Shown here: positions 34,192 through 43,547 of the stretch, piece by piece
Position numbering within the stretch: position 1 is the stretch's first letter
Layout of the letters: each line of letters opens with the position of its first letter
Source: Podocnemis expansa
Taxonomy: Eukaryota; Chordata; Testudines; Podocnemididae
Direction: 5' to 3'
Assembly: GCA_007922195.1 (NCBI GenBank)
Contig: ML682059.1
Coordinates: 9,011,748-9,075,747 of the forward strand
DNA length: 64,000 nucleotides
Notes under the pieces: model-generated
Told to the model about the DNA's origin: nothing
Database searches by the model: none
What the model saw: the letters and a program-made list of their open reading frames with translations, nothing else
Made by a program: the position numbers and the translations under genes

Positions 34192-34909
34192 CAGGCATGG
34201 CCAAACTGCAACTCAGGAGCCGCATGCAGCTCTTGAATGAAAAAGTACAACTTGTGGAAGAAATCCCGGCAAATCAATTTAGGAAAGCAGCCCCAGCCTG
34301 AGAGGTTAAAATCTCCTGCTTTGAGTATGCTCAGAGCATGCTGAGGGCGGGGGGGCAGGCCTGCCTGTGCCTAGCTACCAGAGCGGCCAGGTAAGAGGAC
34401 CCTGGGTAGCGGTCGGCCCAGGGTAGCCAGTGTCAGGGCCTGGGGGGTTCAGGGACAGCAGGATGAAGCGCAGCATGGTCAGGATTACTTTCAATTTTTG
34501 GCACAACTTACTGTTGTGAAGCACCGTATTCCACAATGAAATTCGTGAAATCGAAACATCATGGAGTACTTACAAATCAGCACCTGAGAGCTTTTACATA
34601 CTGCGTTGACAAGTTACTGCCCAAATTTTAAAAAACTCACCACTAGCCTGCAGTCTCCTACATGGAGCGACCGCTAAGTTTTTACTGTTTAGGCCTAGTT
34701 TTCATGATAACCCTCAGTATATTAGAAACTGACATTGGTAGGATCAATATTTGCCCTCTTTTTATGATAAAATTAAATTTACTAAGTTTAAAATTCATTG
34801 CATACTTTTGGAGTAGGTAAAATTATATGGCTATATGCCTCAGTGCAGCCCTCAAAAGTTTAACAAACAGCTTGTGTGGCTCTTGAGTTCCCTAAGTTTG
34901 GCCACCCCA
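34192..34909 (+). mobile_element. Longer hAT-type element (TIR CAGGCATGGCCAAAC) with a transposase-like remnant
   Basis: 718 bp. Left end CAGGCATGGCCAAACTGCAA, right end AAGTTTGGCCACCCCA. Flanks GGTAAGAT (34184-34191) and AGTAAGAT (34910-34917) give an 8-bp duplication with one change. Unlike the 353-bp relative at 7997-8349 it keeps extra interior sequence. At about 34540-34632 on the plus strand a short frame reads KHHGVLTNQHLRAFTYC before a stop, which resembles the C-terminal dimerisation part of hAT transposases as I remember it. If right, this copy documents the protein source of the short family. Confidence 0.8.
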
Positions 34910-34917
34910 AGTAAGAT

Positions 34918-34970
34918 TTTTTTCAGATTTTTTAGTTCCATGGGCTTTCTTACTCAAACTTCACACCTGT
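34918..34970. other. Spacer
   Basis: No feature. Confidence 0.4.
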
Positions 34971-35290
34971 CATCTTGTTTGCAGAGTGTCTTGGGGCGGG
35001 GGAGAACAGGGCCAATCAGCCTGGGGGGGCTCCCAGCCCCCCCAAACACACTGGGGAGGCAGGCCAGGCCAGCCCAGAGGCTGGGCCCTATGCTCTCCCC
35101 CTGCTCCCTCCCTGGGCCAGCTGTTCCACCCTGGGGCAGGATGGCCCAGCCCAGAGGCCGGTCTCCATGCTCCGGTCCCACCCCTTGCCTTCGGCTTCCC
35201 ACTGAAAACAACAGGGCGGAGATAGGGAGGCAGCAACATAGTGTCTGAACCACGGGGCGCAGGATGGTCCCCCCCACCAAGGATGGCTCT
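34971..35290. repeat. GC-rich segment, probably a decayed transposable element
   Basis: Abrupt rise in G and C with runs such as CTGGGGGGGCTCCCAGCCCCCCC. Open frames on both strands mirror each other and are compositional. No clear terminal repeats were found. Confidence 0.4.
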
Positions 35291-35692
35291 ACTATTTGTT
35301 GATAGTTCACTAGGTCTAGAACTGACTAGCCTTTTGGAAGAAGTGAAGTTTTCAAGAGGGTGCAGAGAAACATAATGGTTCAAAACGCAGCTTGTAAAAG
35401 AATTTAGTAACATCCCTTAGAATGTTTGTAGCTAGCTCAAAAGCAAAAGTTTAAAAATACCTGATTTAGCTATCTCCCCATTTTTACTTAGGTCCCTGTT
35501 CCTAGCAAGTAGATACTCTATTACAGGGAGCAGACAAGCTATCAGTATTTGGATGATCCTGTTATTCATGAGGATGACTTTCAGCCTAGACATCTCCTGC
35601 TTGCTGCTCCCCTGAATGAATCCAATTTCTAAAGAATTCTTGAGTCAGTTGACCTGATGCCAAGGCAAATACGCACTTCTGTGAATGCTGAC
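35291..35692. other. Unassigned; one short splice-flanked frame
   Basis: On the minus strand 35461-35501 (41 bases, NRDLSKNGEIAKS, acceptor CTTGCTAG, donor GTATTT) is a weak exon candidate without a phase-matched partner. Confidence 0.3.
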
Positions 35693-36341
35693 TGTCATGG
35701 GATCCACTCACCAAGAGCAGCACCACTCAATGGCCATCCTGGGGATTAGCTTTGCCAACCTGCACTCTCCCTCCAATGTTGCTTTCCCATCTTGTCTTGC
35801 TGCACTGCCCTGCTCGCCCAGGTCTGCAGATTCATTCTCCAGCCAGCCCAGGTCTACAGCTCTCCACTTCTGGCGGATTCACAGTCTTTCCAGACCTGCT
35901 GTCTGGCTGGTGTCTCCAATACCATGGCCACTCCCCAGTGGCCTGTAAGGGAATCCAGGTCACCCATCTAGGGTCCAGTCTGCAGACCCTATAACAAGTA
36001 GCCACAGTCCCTGCACAGTCCTCCATCTTGTTGCTGTTTCCCTGGGCTTCTTCCTACATATTTGTCTTCTTCCTGACCCTCTGGGTTTGCCAGCTTCCAA
36101 CTCCTTCCACTCTAGGAGTGACTGCAACCTACTTCCTTACAGCTTTTGGAGCAGTGAACCCTCTCTCTGCACTCAGCTATCTGGCTTTCTAAGAGCCATG
36201 CCTGTTCCTGCACAGCAGTGCCTGTCCTTAATTAGCTGCCTTCAACCTAAATCTCCCATGCTTGCAGCCTCATTAGCTGCCTGGGCTTTCTTGCCTGACT
36301 CAGATCCTGCAGGGCTTGTGTGGGGAGTCCACCTCACGACA
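35693..36341. mobile_element. Possible solo LTR
   Basis: The segment runs from TGTCATGGGATCC to CCTCACGACA. It thus has TG...CA ends within a short inverted repeat (TGTC...GACA), a length of 649 bp and a C/T-rich interior unlike its surroundings. Five-base flanks (CTGAC and CAGAT) agree only partly. No internal retroviral genes adjoin it. The call rests on end structure alone. Confidence 0.4.
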
Positions 36342-37664
36342 CAGATCCACGTATGGAATTTTTAATACAACTGCAGCTCCTAGGGGCAGCAGTGAGAAAA
36401 AGCTGCTATTTTACTCTGTCCTATCAATTTACACAAGAGTTTAAATGCCAGCTATAAATGCGTGAAAAGCTGATTTTTTAAATTAGTGATGGTGTAGTTC
36501 CTCGTAACTACCTGCCCAAGACCACTTTATGGGGACAGCTCCCCCAAATCTGGAAATACAATGGGAAAAATCATCAGTAATAGATATTTTCTGAAGCCAA
36601 ATGAAAGCATCTTTCACAACGGAGGTTGAACAGATAAGACTATCTGTACGTAGAGAGCATTTTTAGAAACTATCTCAAGTGCCAAGAAGACTCCTCACAG
36701 GCATGGGAACCAAGGCCATTTCACTGTTCCTAAATTACCCTGTCCAGGCTGGTACAAAGAAGACAACAGCTGGCCCAAAGTTGCACAGATCCCCAAGTGC
36801 TCAGCTTGCAGAGATTCTGCAACACCCTTAAAACATATAAAGTGTGTGAGAGCCATTAACATTACTGGCCATTATCGATCTGTGCTGATAAGAGTAGCTA
36901 AACAAGAGTAAGTTCTGTCACTGATATCATTACTGCCTCCCCAAAGGATGGGGCTCTGGTAGAAGAAATCTGAGAGGATGCCTATATTTAAATCCATTCA
37001 CATTATCCTGCTTAGGTTACGGAGACCATGATCAGCCTAGCAGATCCCCAAGGATTTGCAGTAGGGCAAAGGCACCCAGTTTTGACCAGGTACTCCTACA
37101 CCAGCTCGCCCTCCCTTTCTGTCCCCCCTATTCTTCTTCTCTAGAATCCTTGGTAGTGTGGCTCAGTGAAGCCGTGCTACTGGGGACCTTCGTCTGTTCA
37201 CAAAACCAGTGGGAGACTCAGTAGAAGGGTTGTTAGAACCACAGGCTGGATTTTTTTTTTTAAATTCAGATTCTCCATAGAGGAGCAACGATGAGCATCT
37301 TCTTTAACCGGCCACTTTAACACTCAGGCCATTCATTCTCCACATTCTCCTCCCATATGTACACTAGCTCAGTAGCGCACTTTCCGTGTGGTCTGGATGA
37401 AGAAAGAGTGCCACAGATGCAGCTGAACCTCCTTTCATTTTGAAGAGGAGAGAAGACTGGATCCGGTGGCTCCCCTCCAGGCCTAGAACTAGATCAAAGA
37501 GGGATTTTGATCCAGGCACCTTTAATTGACAGAAAGCCTGGATACAGCTTTTAAAGAAAAAAAAAAAAAAAAAGATGCTATTTACAATTTTAAATCATTA
37601 ACACAGTTTGTGTAGCCTTAAAACTACACAAATCTATTTTAAGGTAACTTGCTAGAGTTTTTAC
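36342..37664. other. Unassigned intron-like DNA
   Basis: No gene recognised. On the minus strand 36512-36549 has an excellent acceptor (TTTTTCCCATTGTATTTCCAG) and a GTAGTT donor around 38 bases; two phases are open, so the frame is undecided. Confidence 0.35.
37557..37573 (+). repeat. A17 homopolymer
   Basis: Seventeen consecutive A, 90 bases from the donor side of the candidate exon at 37665. Confidence 0.9.
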
Positions 37665-37774
37665 CTGCCACAATCTCAAATCAGGATTCTGTGTTTCTCC
37701 TGTAAGACAAGATGGCATCACTAACAGAGCAGAGCAGGGAGCTACATTCTTCACAGTGTTTGTAATGTCACTGA
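37665..37774 (-). CDS. Best-sized candidate exon of the putative minus-strand gene, unidentified
   Basis: Seen: acceptor TAATTCTTTCTCCTATGTCAG, 110 bases, donor GGCAG|GTAAAA. Only one phase is open across the exon (two bases, then 36 codons, ending on a codon boundary). The reading includes SDITNTVKNVAPCSALLVM and GETQNPDLRLWQ. Length and splice sites are typical for a vertebrate internal exon. An alternative acceptor inside (CATCTTGTCTTACAG) would leave only the last 35 bases in the same phase. I do not recognise the protein. Inference: an exon of the gene starting at the CpG island 5 kb away. Confidence 0.38.
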
Positions 37775-38079
37775 CTGACATAGGAGAAAGAATTACGAGT
37801 TCAAGTCCTGCCGGTGAATAGAAGAGGAATTACACAGAGTCTGATCCTACTAACACATAGGTGTGTGAATAACTATAGTTGTATGAGTGAAGCTGCTCAC
37901 ATGTGTTAAGTGCTGCATTACTGGCCCCTTACCTGTAGTAGGCTACAATTTACTGAAAATTTGCAATTATTGTAAAATTTTTATATATTATATATTTATA
38001 TAAGTATGCATAGCAGTGTAATTGTGCTTTTCCTCCAGATATCTCAAAGTTTATAAAGGGAATTAAGTTTTCCCATTCC
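37775..38079. other. Unassigned DNA
   Basis: No recognised feature apart from the acceptor-side pyrimidine tract (minus strand). Confidence 0.4.
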
Positions 38080-38400
38080 TACATTACACACAAGGAAACT
38101 GGGGCAGAGAGGCCATGTCTACATTAGGCAAAGTTAGTTTGAACTAAGAAGTTTGAGGTTAGTTCAAACTAAACTCGAACTTATTAGTTTGAATTAACAA
38201 TATTCAAACTAATGAAAGCCTGATGTAGACATGCAGAAAGTTAGCTCAAATTAAGCCTCCTTAATTTGAACTAACTGGGCACTCCAGACATAGCCAGAGA
38301 GAGGCAGGAACTTCCCCAAGATCAGCCCCAAGCTAATGGCACAGATGGGGAAAGAACTCAAATCCCCAGGTCCCATCTCATGCTTTAGCCACCGGATCAA
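38080..38400 (-). repeat. MIR-type relic split by an inverted-repeat element
   Basis: Antisense MIR hallmarks AAGGAAACTGGGGCAGAGAG and, after the insertion at 38111-38295, GGCAGGAACTTCCCCAAGATC, CTAATGGCACAGATGGGG, GAACTCAAATCCCCAGG. The two halves join across the inserted element. Confidence 0.65.
38111..38295. mobile_element. Small inverted-repeat element (TIR GGCCATGTCTACATT)
   Basis: 185 bp with ends GGCCATGTCTACATTAGG and CCAGACATAGCC in inverted orientation and an interior of TTAGTTTGAACTAA-type palindromes. AGA precedes and follows it, a possible 3-bp target duplication. It sits inside a MIR relic and is therefore younger. Confidence 0.8.
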
Positions 38401-39732
38401 AGTGATTCCCCTTCTTTAGCTCTGTGTTTATTCCTATATGTCTTCACATAAATAATTATTTTTAAGGTGACGATGTATCTTAAATTCCTTTCAGTTCATC
38501 TTTCAGAAGAGTATAAAAAGGTTTGTAGTTCATTATCTCTGTGGACCTACCACACCTTCCTAACTCTCTGTTCTGTATAAACACATCACTCATACCTTTG
38601 CACTCCTTTATTTATATTGCAGCAGTTCCCAAAATGGACTAAGCTGCATAGAGATAGAAACAGTGCCTGCCCAAGCTAATGCATATTAATACCTGAATAT
38701 GGTACCACCAATCACTCGCTTATTAATACAACAGGAAAGGGCTGTGGCTCATCCAGCTTCACAGAAGTAGCAAGCCTTTAACTCTGTCAAGAAAACACCC
38801 CCATCCCTACTGCACAAGAGAGGTTTCCCTAAATATGTCACTGGACACAACAAAATAGGGAACAGGAAATTGTAATTGTCCCATCAGAGAGGCAGAATTT
38901 GCCTGAAGACTCATCCCACTTAAAAATGTGCAGTCCCCTAATGCAACCAAACATGCGTATGTGAAGAGATCCATGGAGACCAAGGCCAGACTGGCTTCAT
39001 GACGGTCCGGTTTCTCCAGAGCTTTTCTGCTGCCCCACTGCTCACAGTCTCTCAGAGGACGATTTAGGGAACAGTGGTTTGTGCTGCAAAAGACAGGCTG
39101 ACTGGGAGCTACTACTCACAATTTCCCCCTCAAAGAAGTTATTTACTGTACAATGGACACCTATATGCTGAGAACCCCCTGGGGTTGAAAGATGATGCTG
39201 AAAGTGACAACCTTCCCTTCTCCACTCCACCAGCTTGCTTTTCTATAAATTGAGACCAATCCATCCATGGAAGCATTTCTGTGGGAAAAGGGAGTAGCTG
39301 AGCAACAATTTTCCCTTTCAATGCCCTCCAGGGAGGATTGCAGTGAATGCAGCCCCCTCTGTTCTTGGAATTAGAGAATACAATAATCCAGCCTAAAAAA
39401 ATTAAGTCTAAAACAACTCTGGGGTGATTTCTTTTAAGTAATACAATTAAAATTCAGTTTTTCCTGACTCAATTTCATGGTTTTAAATCGATTTAAGCTA
39501 AACGCCTAATGATGTTCTTTCTAAAACTGCTCTAAAAGTAAATCATTTACTTTGATTTGTGAAGAACCAGATGTGTGAAACCATGACTGCACTCACTCTT
39601 GCCACTTCTTATATACATAAATAGCAAAACTTGGCTGCACTTCCGGATCATTTAAGCTACACAAAATGTCACATTTACATACATCAAGGTTCCATATAAT
39701 AAGACACTGTTACCCTTTAATAAGATTCTCAC
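38401..39732. other. Unassigned DNA
   Basis: No gene recognised. Two overlapping minus-strand frames near 39042-39321 lack splice sites or family pattern. Confidence 0.4.
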
Positions 39733-39897
39733 CAGTCTATGAAATAGAAGACTTTATACCAGAAACACAGTAGACTTCCTAAAAGTAAAATACATGGAGC
39801 AGAAACAAATTTGCATCACATAAAATTCTGATACCATTGACCCTAAGAACAGGTCGAATGATCTAGGAAGCTTTACCACTCAGACAAGGAAAAACTT
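39733..39897. other. Unassigned; short splice-flanked minus-strand frame
   Basis: 39733-39778 has a very good acceptor (TGTATTTTACTTTTAG) and donor (ACTG|GTGAGA), but its only open phase gives SLLCFWYKVFYFID, an aromatic-rich stretch I do not recognise, with no phase-matched neighbour. Confidence 0.3.
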
Positions 39898-40022
39898 AGG
39901 AGTCGTGTGGCACTTCAAGACTAAAAAATAAATCTGTTAGTCTTAAAGAGTTGTGTGGCACTTTTTTTTTTTTTTTTTTTTTTGCGCGCTGGACTAGACT
40001 AACACAGCTATCCCTTTGGAAA
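39898..40022. mobile_element. Palindromic repeat family copy interrupted by T22
   Basis: AGGAGTCGTGTGGCACTTCAAGAC, then inverted AATCTGTTAGTCTTAAAGAG and GTGTGGCACT, a T22 run (39962-39983), and GGACTAGACTAACACAGC TATCCCTTTGGAA at the right terminus. Confidence 0.8.
39962..39983 (+). repeat. T22 homopolymer
   Basis: Twenty-two consecutive T within the palindromic repeat, where relatives have a short AC-rich linker. Confidence 0.95.
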
Positions 40023-40687
40023 TTGACAAGGAAAAACTTAACCTTGCTTTCAGCTACTGGATTCCTGCTTACCAAAGCACTCTTTAAACACGTGAGGAAC
40101 AAGCATCAGCAAAAAGTGAGAGCTATTTTGAAAAACAGACCTCAATATTTCTGTGTTTAGAGCAACAGAAGTACTTTACTTCTAAAGATATTTCATATAA
40201 TTAAAACACGTGTTTAAAAAAATTTGACAGTGAAGCTGAAAACCAGCATATTAGAAATGGTGAACAACTTGAATAGTAATTCATGCAGCATCTAAACAAA
40301 CACTTTAAAAACATAATAGGTTAATATATAACTCTCACTTTTACCCTAGAATTCCTAGCCTGGTCTCTCATTTCATGGCCTGATAATTCCTTCTTCGGTG
40401 TCTTTCCTTTTCTTCACTTTTTCTCAGCCCTGACTACTCCAAAGCCTAACAGGACATTCAGTGAAATCAGGAAGAGAATAGAATCAGACTATCAAACCTA
40501 CCACTTAAGGCATACTTGTTTGGAGCTGTATATGTAGAATAAGATATTGTATAATTACTTTATCATAGGGGAATTGGGATGGGGGCCACTAGCGATTCTG
40601 GTCTGTATACAAAGACTGAAAAGCAAGATGTTGGTGTTATCAGCTAATAAATACCAGCATATGGGCCAGTGGAGAACATGTAGCTGA
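40023..40687. other. Unassigned AT-rich DNA
   Basis: No recognised feature. Confidence 0.4.
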
Positions 40688-40922
40688 TGTTGCCAACCCC
40701 TGTTCTAGAAGATTTGCCAGCCCCTGGGCCAGCCCTGCCCCCAAACTATCATCAGGTGTCCGGGGCAGGGCACTTCTTTTCTCCGCTGACCCCACACTCC
40801 AGCTGGGAAGCGGGGGCAGAAACTGGGTGGCGGGGCCAGCAGAAGGAGCAGTTGCAGCACCTCAGGGCCAAGTACCCAGCATGCCACTGTGCGTAGGACC
40901 CGAGGGATGCCGAACCCTGTTG
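40688..40922. mobile_element. Probable decayed GC-rich hAT-type element
   Basis: Starts GTTGCCAACCCCTG and ends GGATGCCGAACCCTG; the interior (GCCAGCCCTGCCCCC, GGTGTCCGGGGCAGGGC) resembles that of 27110-27554. No target-site duplication could be read. Confidence 0.45.
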
Positions 40923-41045
40923 TACAAAGTTGCTTGATGACAGGTGGGTGGATGGAAGAGAGTTTCTAGTCCATAAAAGGAGATAAGCAAATTCTACAGG
41001 AGCTGAATGAAGGTTCCTTCCTGGCACATGTAGTGTTTGAGATAG
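40923..41045. other. Spacer
   Basis: No feature. Confidence 0.4.
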
Positions 41046-41130
41046 CAAGGAGTCCCGTGACACTTAAAGACTAACAGGACTCCTTGCTTCTTTTGCTGAA
41101 CTAGACTACCACGGCTGCCCTTTTGGAACT
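41046..41130. mobile_element. Minimal copy of the palindromic repeat family
   Basis: CAAGGAGTCCCGTGACACTT AAAGACTAACAGG is followed directly by ACTCCTTGCTTCTTTTGCTG, AACTAGACTACCACGG and CTGCCCTTTTGGAAC. The arms are almost completely collapsed. Confidence 0.8.
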
Positions 41131-41671
41131 TGTCTGAGATAGTGTACGTGCATTTAAGCAACTGCATGCATTCCAAATGTATTTGAATATTTAACCTCCT
41201 TCCCCTAGGAGTTCATTTCTGTATTTTTAAATTAACATTCCTTAGTATAGCAAGGATTTTATTTTAATGCAGAAATTTTTTCCCATTGATAAGAATCTTT
41301 TGTGAAATTTGTGTAATTGGAGACCATTTCAAGCACGGTGATATATCTCCTACTTCACTTGTAAACACGTTTATTTTGTTAACCAAAATGTTACAACATA
41401 CAACTATTACCCCCTTCTCCAATATTTTAGACAAAGTTTTAGTTATTGATAACATCGAGAGAGTAATTCCAACTTTAAGAGTCAGGATGTTTACTCTCAC
41501 CTTTCCAAATGATCACATCATGGGATAATCATTTTTCGCTAATGCATCCTTTTCCATTTTGGAAGTCAAAATAGTGCATTCAAATCTTCTGAAACACAAA
41601 GTTCTACTTTATAGAAGAGTAAGAAGTCTACTTGGAAAAAATAAAAATAATCCATGGTCTCCATTTCTCAC
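41131..41671. other. Unassigned AT-rich DNA
   Basis: Open frames occur on both strands at 41264-41528 without family pattern. Confidence 0.4.
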
Positions 41672-41720
41672 CTCTGGAGTGTCAACCAGCTTTACATATA
41701 ATGCACTCATTATATTATGC
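41672..41720 (-). CDS. Candidate exon with possible start codon (minus strand), unidentified
   Basis: On the minus strand an acceptor (GAGTTTGTTTTAACAAG) is followed by GCATAATATA, then ATG and 13 codons reading MSALYVKLVDTPE, then the donor CAGAG|GTGAGA. It lies 1.1 kb downstream, in transcription sense, of the CpG-island exon, where a first coding exon would be plausible. The context around the ATG is weak and the exon is short (49 bases). I recognise no protein. Confidence 0.28.
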
Positions 41721-41753
41721 CTTGTTAAAACAAACTCTCACTTGTGGAACAAA

Positions 41754-41984
41754 CAAGGAGTCTGGCAGCACTTTTAAAGACCAACATTTAGGTATCATGA
41801 TCTTTTGTGGGAGAAATCCCCATTTTGTCAGATGCTTGAAGATGGGGGTCTTCAAGCATCTGACAGAGTGGGATTTTCTCCCATGAAAGCTGATGTGATA
41901 TATAAATTTGTTAGTCTTTTAAGTAACACCAGATTCCTTGTTTGCCTTTGCTGAACTAGACTAATGTGGCTTCCCCTTTGGAAT
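41754..41984. mobile_element. Nearly complete palindromic repeat copy
   Basis: Left arm CAAGGAGTCTGGCAGCACTT...GGGAGAAATCCCCATTTTG TCAGATGCTTGAAGATGGG, centre GGGTCTTCAAGCATCTGAC, right arm GTGGGATTTTCTCCCATGAAAGC...TTAGTCTTTTAAGTAACACC AGATTCCTTG, terminal CTGAACTAGACTAATGTGG CTTCCCCTTTGGAA. It shows the full order of the family from one arm through the pivot to the other. Confidence 0.87.
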
Positions 41985-42333
41985 GTCTCTCTTGCTTGTA
42001 TCAGTTAACATGTTAAGAAATATTTTGCAACTCTCTTCTGCGCCTCCAAACACAACACAGAGACTTTGCATCTTTCAAAGGCAACCAGTGAAAAAACCTG
42101 GCTTTTAAACTAAGTCAGACATTTCTGTGCCCTCCCCACCCCTCAAACACAGAGAGAAACTCGAGGTTTAATCAGATTGCAAAAGAATGCAGCACTGTAA
42201 CATGGCATAAAAAGAAATCCCCCAAACCCCAACCCCACTGCTACATGAAGCCGCTTTGATGTGGCTCTAAAGAAGCACTTCTCCACAACTACACGCTGTG
42301 GCTCTAAAGAAACACTTCTCCACAATTACAAAC
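41985..42333. other. Unassigned DNA
   Basis: Contains a short direct duplication: GTGGCTCTAAAGAA(G/A)CACTTCTCCACAA occurs at about 42260 and again at about 42300. Confidence 0.5.
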
Positions 42334-42456
42334 GCATCTGATGAAGTGGGATTTTCTCCCATGAAAGCTCATGCAATAAATAAATTTGTTAGTCTTCAAA
42401 AGTCACAGTACTCCTTGTCTGTTTTACTCAGACTAATAGGGCTGCTCCTTTGAAAC
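42334..42456 (-). mobile_element. Right arm of the palindromic repeat family
   Basis: GCATCTGATGAAGTGGGATTTTC, TCCCATGAAAGCTCATGC, AATTTGTTAGTCTTC, GTACTCCTTGTCTG and GGGCTGCTCCTTTGAAAC. The left arm is missing. Confidence 0.82.
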
Positions 42457-42479
42457 TAACTCTAGGAGTCAGGGTAAGG

Positions 42480-42660
42480 GGAGCAAAAAGGGACCCAGAC
42501 AGCCCAGCCCCTTACTGGGGGAGCAGTATCCTCCCCAGGACTGAAAACTGGGAGGGCTTAGTAGCAATTTGGGGTGCTCACTGAATTGATATAACGCTGC
42601 CACTAGCTGACAACTGGGGGGTGTTGCCAAATTCAAGGGAGTTATGGCAATCCCTAGTGG
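42480..42660 (-). mobile_element. Fragment related to the CAGGGGTTAAA element
   Basis: GAGCAGTATCCTCCCCAGGAC, TTTGGGGTGCTCACTGAATT and CTAGCTGACAACTGGGGGG are inverted, diverged copies of the sequence at 4230-4345 inside the element at 3861-4670. Confidence 0.6.
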
Positions 42661-43110
42661 GGAGCCTCGCTCACAGGCGCTGCCCCCCAAATCTGCGCAT
42701 GGGGGCAAGGCAAGGGTCTGGCGAGTAGCCCCCCAGCCCCACTGGCGCTGGTATTTGGAGCAGCAGGTGGATCCCCCGCCATGCAGAGGGGGGTGGCAGG
42801 TTCCCTCTCCCCGCGCACGGCTGCACTCACCCGGCCGCCAGGCTGCACCTCGCGCTGCTCCAGCCCCGCCGGGCAGGTGGAAGCGCTCGCGACTGCGGCG
42901 CCGGCGCGAGCGCCGGAGGAATGAATGGGCGCGAGGCAGGGAGGGAGGGGCCCGCCAGGGGGCGGGGCTGTGCGGAGAGAGAGGCGGCCCCGCCCCCGCC
43001 GGGCACCCGAGCCTGGCGCCCCGCCCCCTCCCTGCCGGGCTGGCCAATGCGGGAGCTGGGACTTTCCCGCCTTTTGCTGGGGCCCAGGGCCTGTCACTGC
43101 AGGGCAGTCC
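42640..43110. promoter_or_regulatory. CpG island with GC boxes and CCAAT box: probable promoter
   Basis: Sharp rise in G+C and CpG (for example GCGCCGGCGCGAGCGCCGG near 42897). GC boxes lie at 42957-42969 (GGGGCGGGGCT) and 42987-42997 (CCCCGCCCCC), and a CCAAT pentamer at 43044-43048. No TATA box. On the minus strand the order CCAAT, GC boxes, GC-rich exon, GTGAGT donor is that of a housekeeping-type promoter. Unlike the GC-rich transposons in this window it has no terminal inverted repeats or target duplication. Its left part overlaps a transposon fragment. Activity on the plus strand as well cannot be excluded. Confidence 0.65.
42831..42950 (-). other. Putative non-coding first exon (minus strand)
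   Basis: The minus strand from about 42950 (start approximate) to 42831 contains no ATG and ends GCGGCCGG|GTGAGTGCAG, a strong 5' splice donor. Position relative to the GC boxes and CCAAT box fits a 5' untranslated exon. The true start site cannot be read from sequence. The gene it would belong to is unidentified. Confidence 0.45.
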
Positions 43111-43313
43111 AAGCTTCCCTCTGATTCCTCCAGACCCTGTGCGCAAAAACATTCGGTTGTGAGCGCCACTGTGAGCGCTAGTGAATGTTTGGTGCGCACT
43201 TTATTTTGTTGTGGGCGCAGGTTTCATGAGCTGGGTGCACACGCGCACAGCGTAGAGGGGACAGTGCAGGAAGCGAAGGCTCATTCCCCAGACTGTTTCT
43301 GGAGATCGAGCCA
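43111..43313. other. Flank of the CpG island
   Basis: G-rich and CpG-containing shoulder (GCGCACTTTA, GGTGCACACGCGCACAGCG), with no other recognised feature. Confidence 0.4.
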
Positions 43314-43547
43314 GGTTCCAAAGGGGCAGCCGTGTTAGTCTAGTAAAGCCGGTCCTGGGTTCAATTCCCAGGGGGTTGGACTCGATGATCTCACGAGGTC
43401 CCTTTGAAAGCCAAAAAAACAAGGAGTCCTGTGGCACTTAAAGACTAACAGATTTATTTATCGCATGAGCTTTCGTGGGAGAAAATCCCACCTCGTCAGG
43501 ACGCCTGTTTTACTGAACTAGATTAACGTGGCTGCTCCTTGGGAAGC
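43314..43547. mobile_element. Left arm of the palindromic repeat with a 56-bp internal insertion
   Basis: GGTTCCAAAGGGGCAGCCGTG TTAGTCTAGT at the left end, then an insertion (separate entry), CAAGGAGTCCTGTGGCACTT, GCATGAGCTTTCGTGGGAG AAAATCCCACCTCGTCAGG and the inverted terminus CTGAACTAGATTAACGTGG CTGCTCCTTGGGAA. CpG sites are better preserved here than in other copies, so it may be a younger copy. Confidence 0.87.
43351..43406 (+). mobile_element. Short SINE/CR1-tail insertion with 6-bp duplication
   Basis: Fifty-six bases beginning GGTCCTGGGTTCAATTCCC (like a tRNA T-arm/B box, GGTTCAATTCC) and continuing GGGGTTGGACTCGATGATC TCACGAGGTCCCTTTG, the CR1-type tail. It is bounded by AAAGCC at 43345-43350 and 43407-43412. 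A minus-strand relative with more of the tRNA-like head is at 59667-59786. Confidence 0.75.

Noticed and set aside
42469..43338. Long frames on both strands over the CpG island (up to 227 codons)
   Set aside because: Explained by high GC content; they run through a transposon fragment and the promoter, with low-complexity translations.
43351..43406. Functional tRNA gene suggested by GGTTCAATTCC
   Set aside because: No A box or acceptor stem; followed by a CR1 tail, so it is a SINE fragment.
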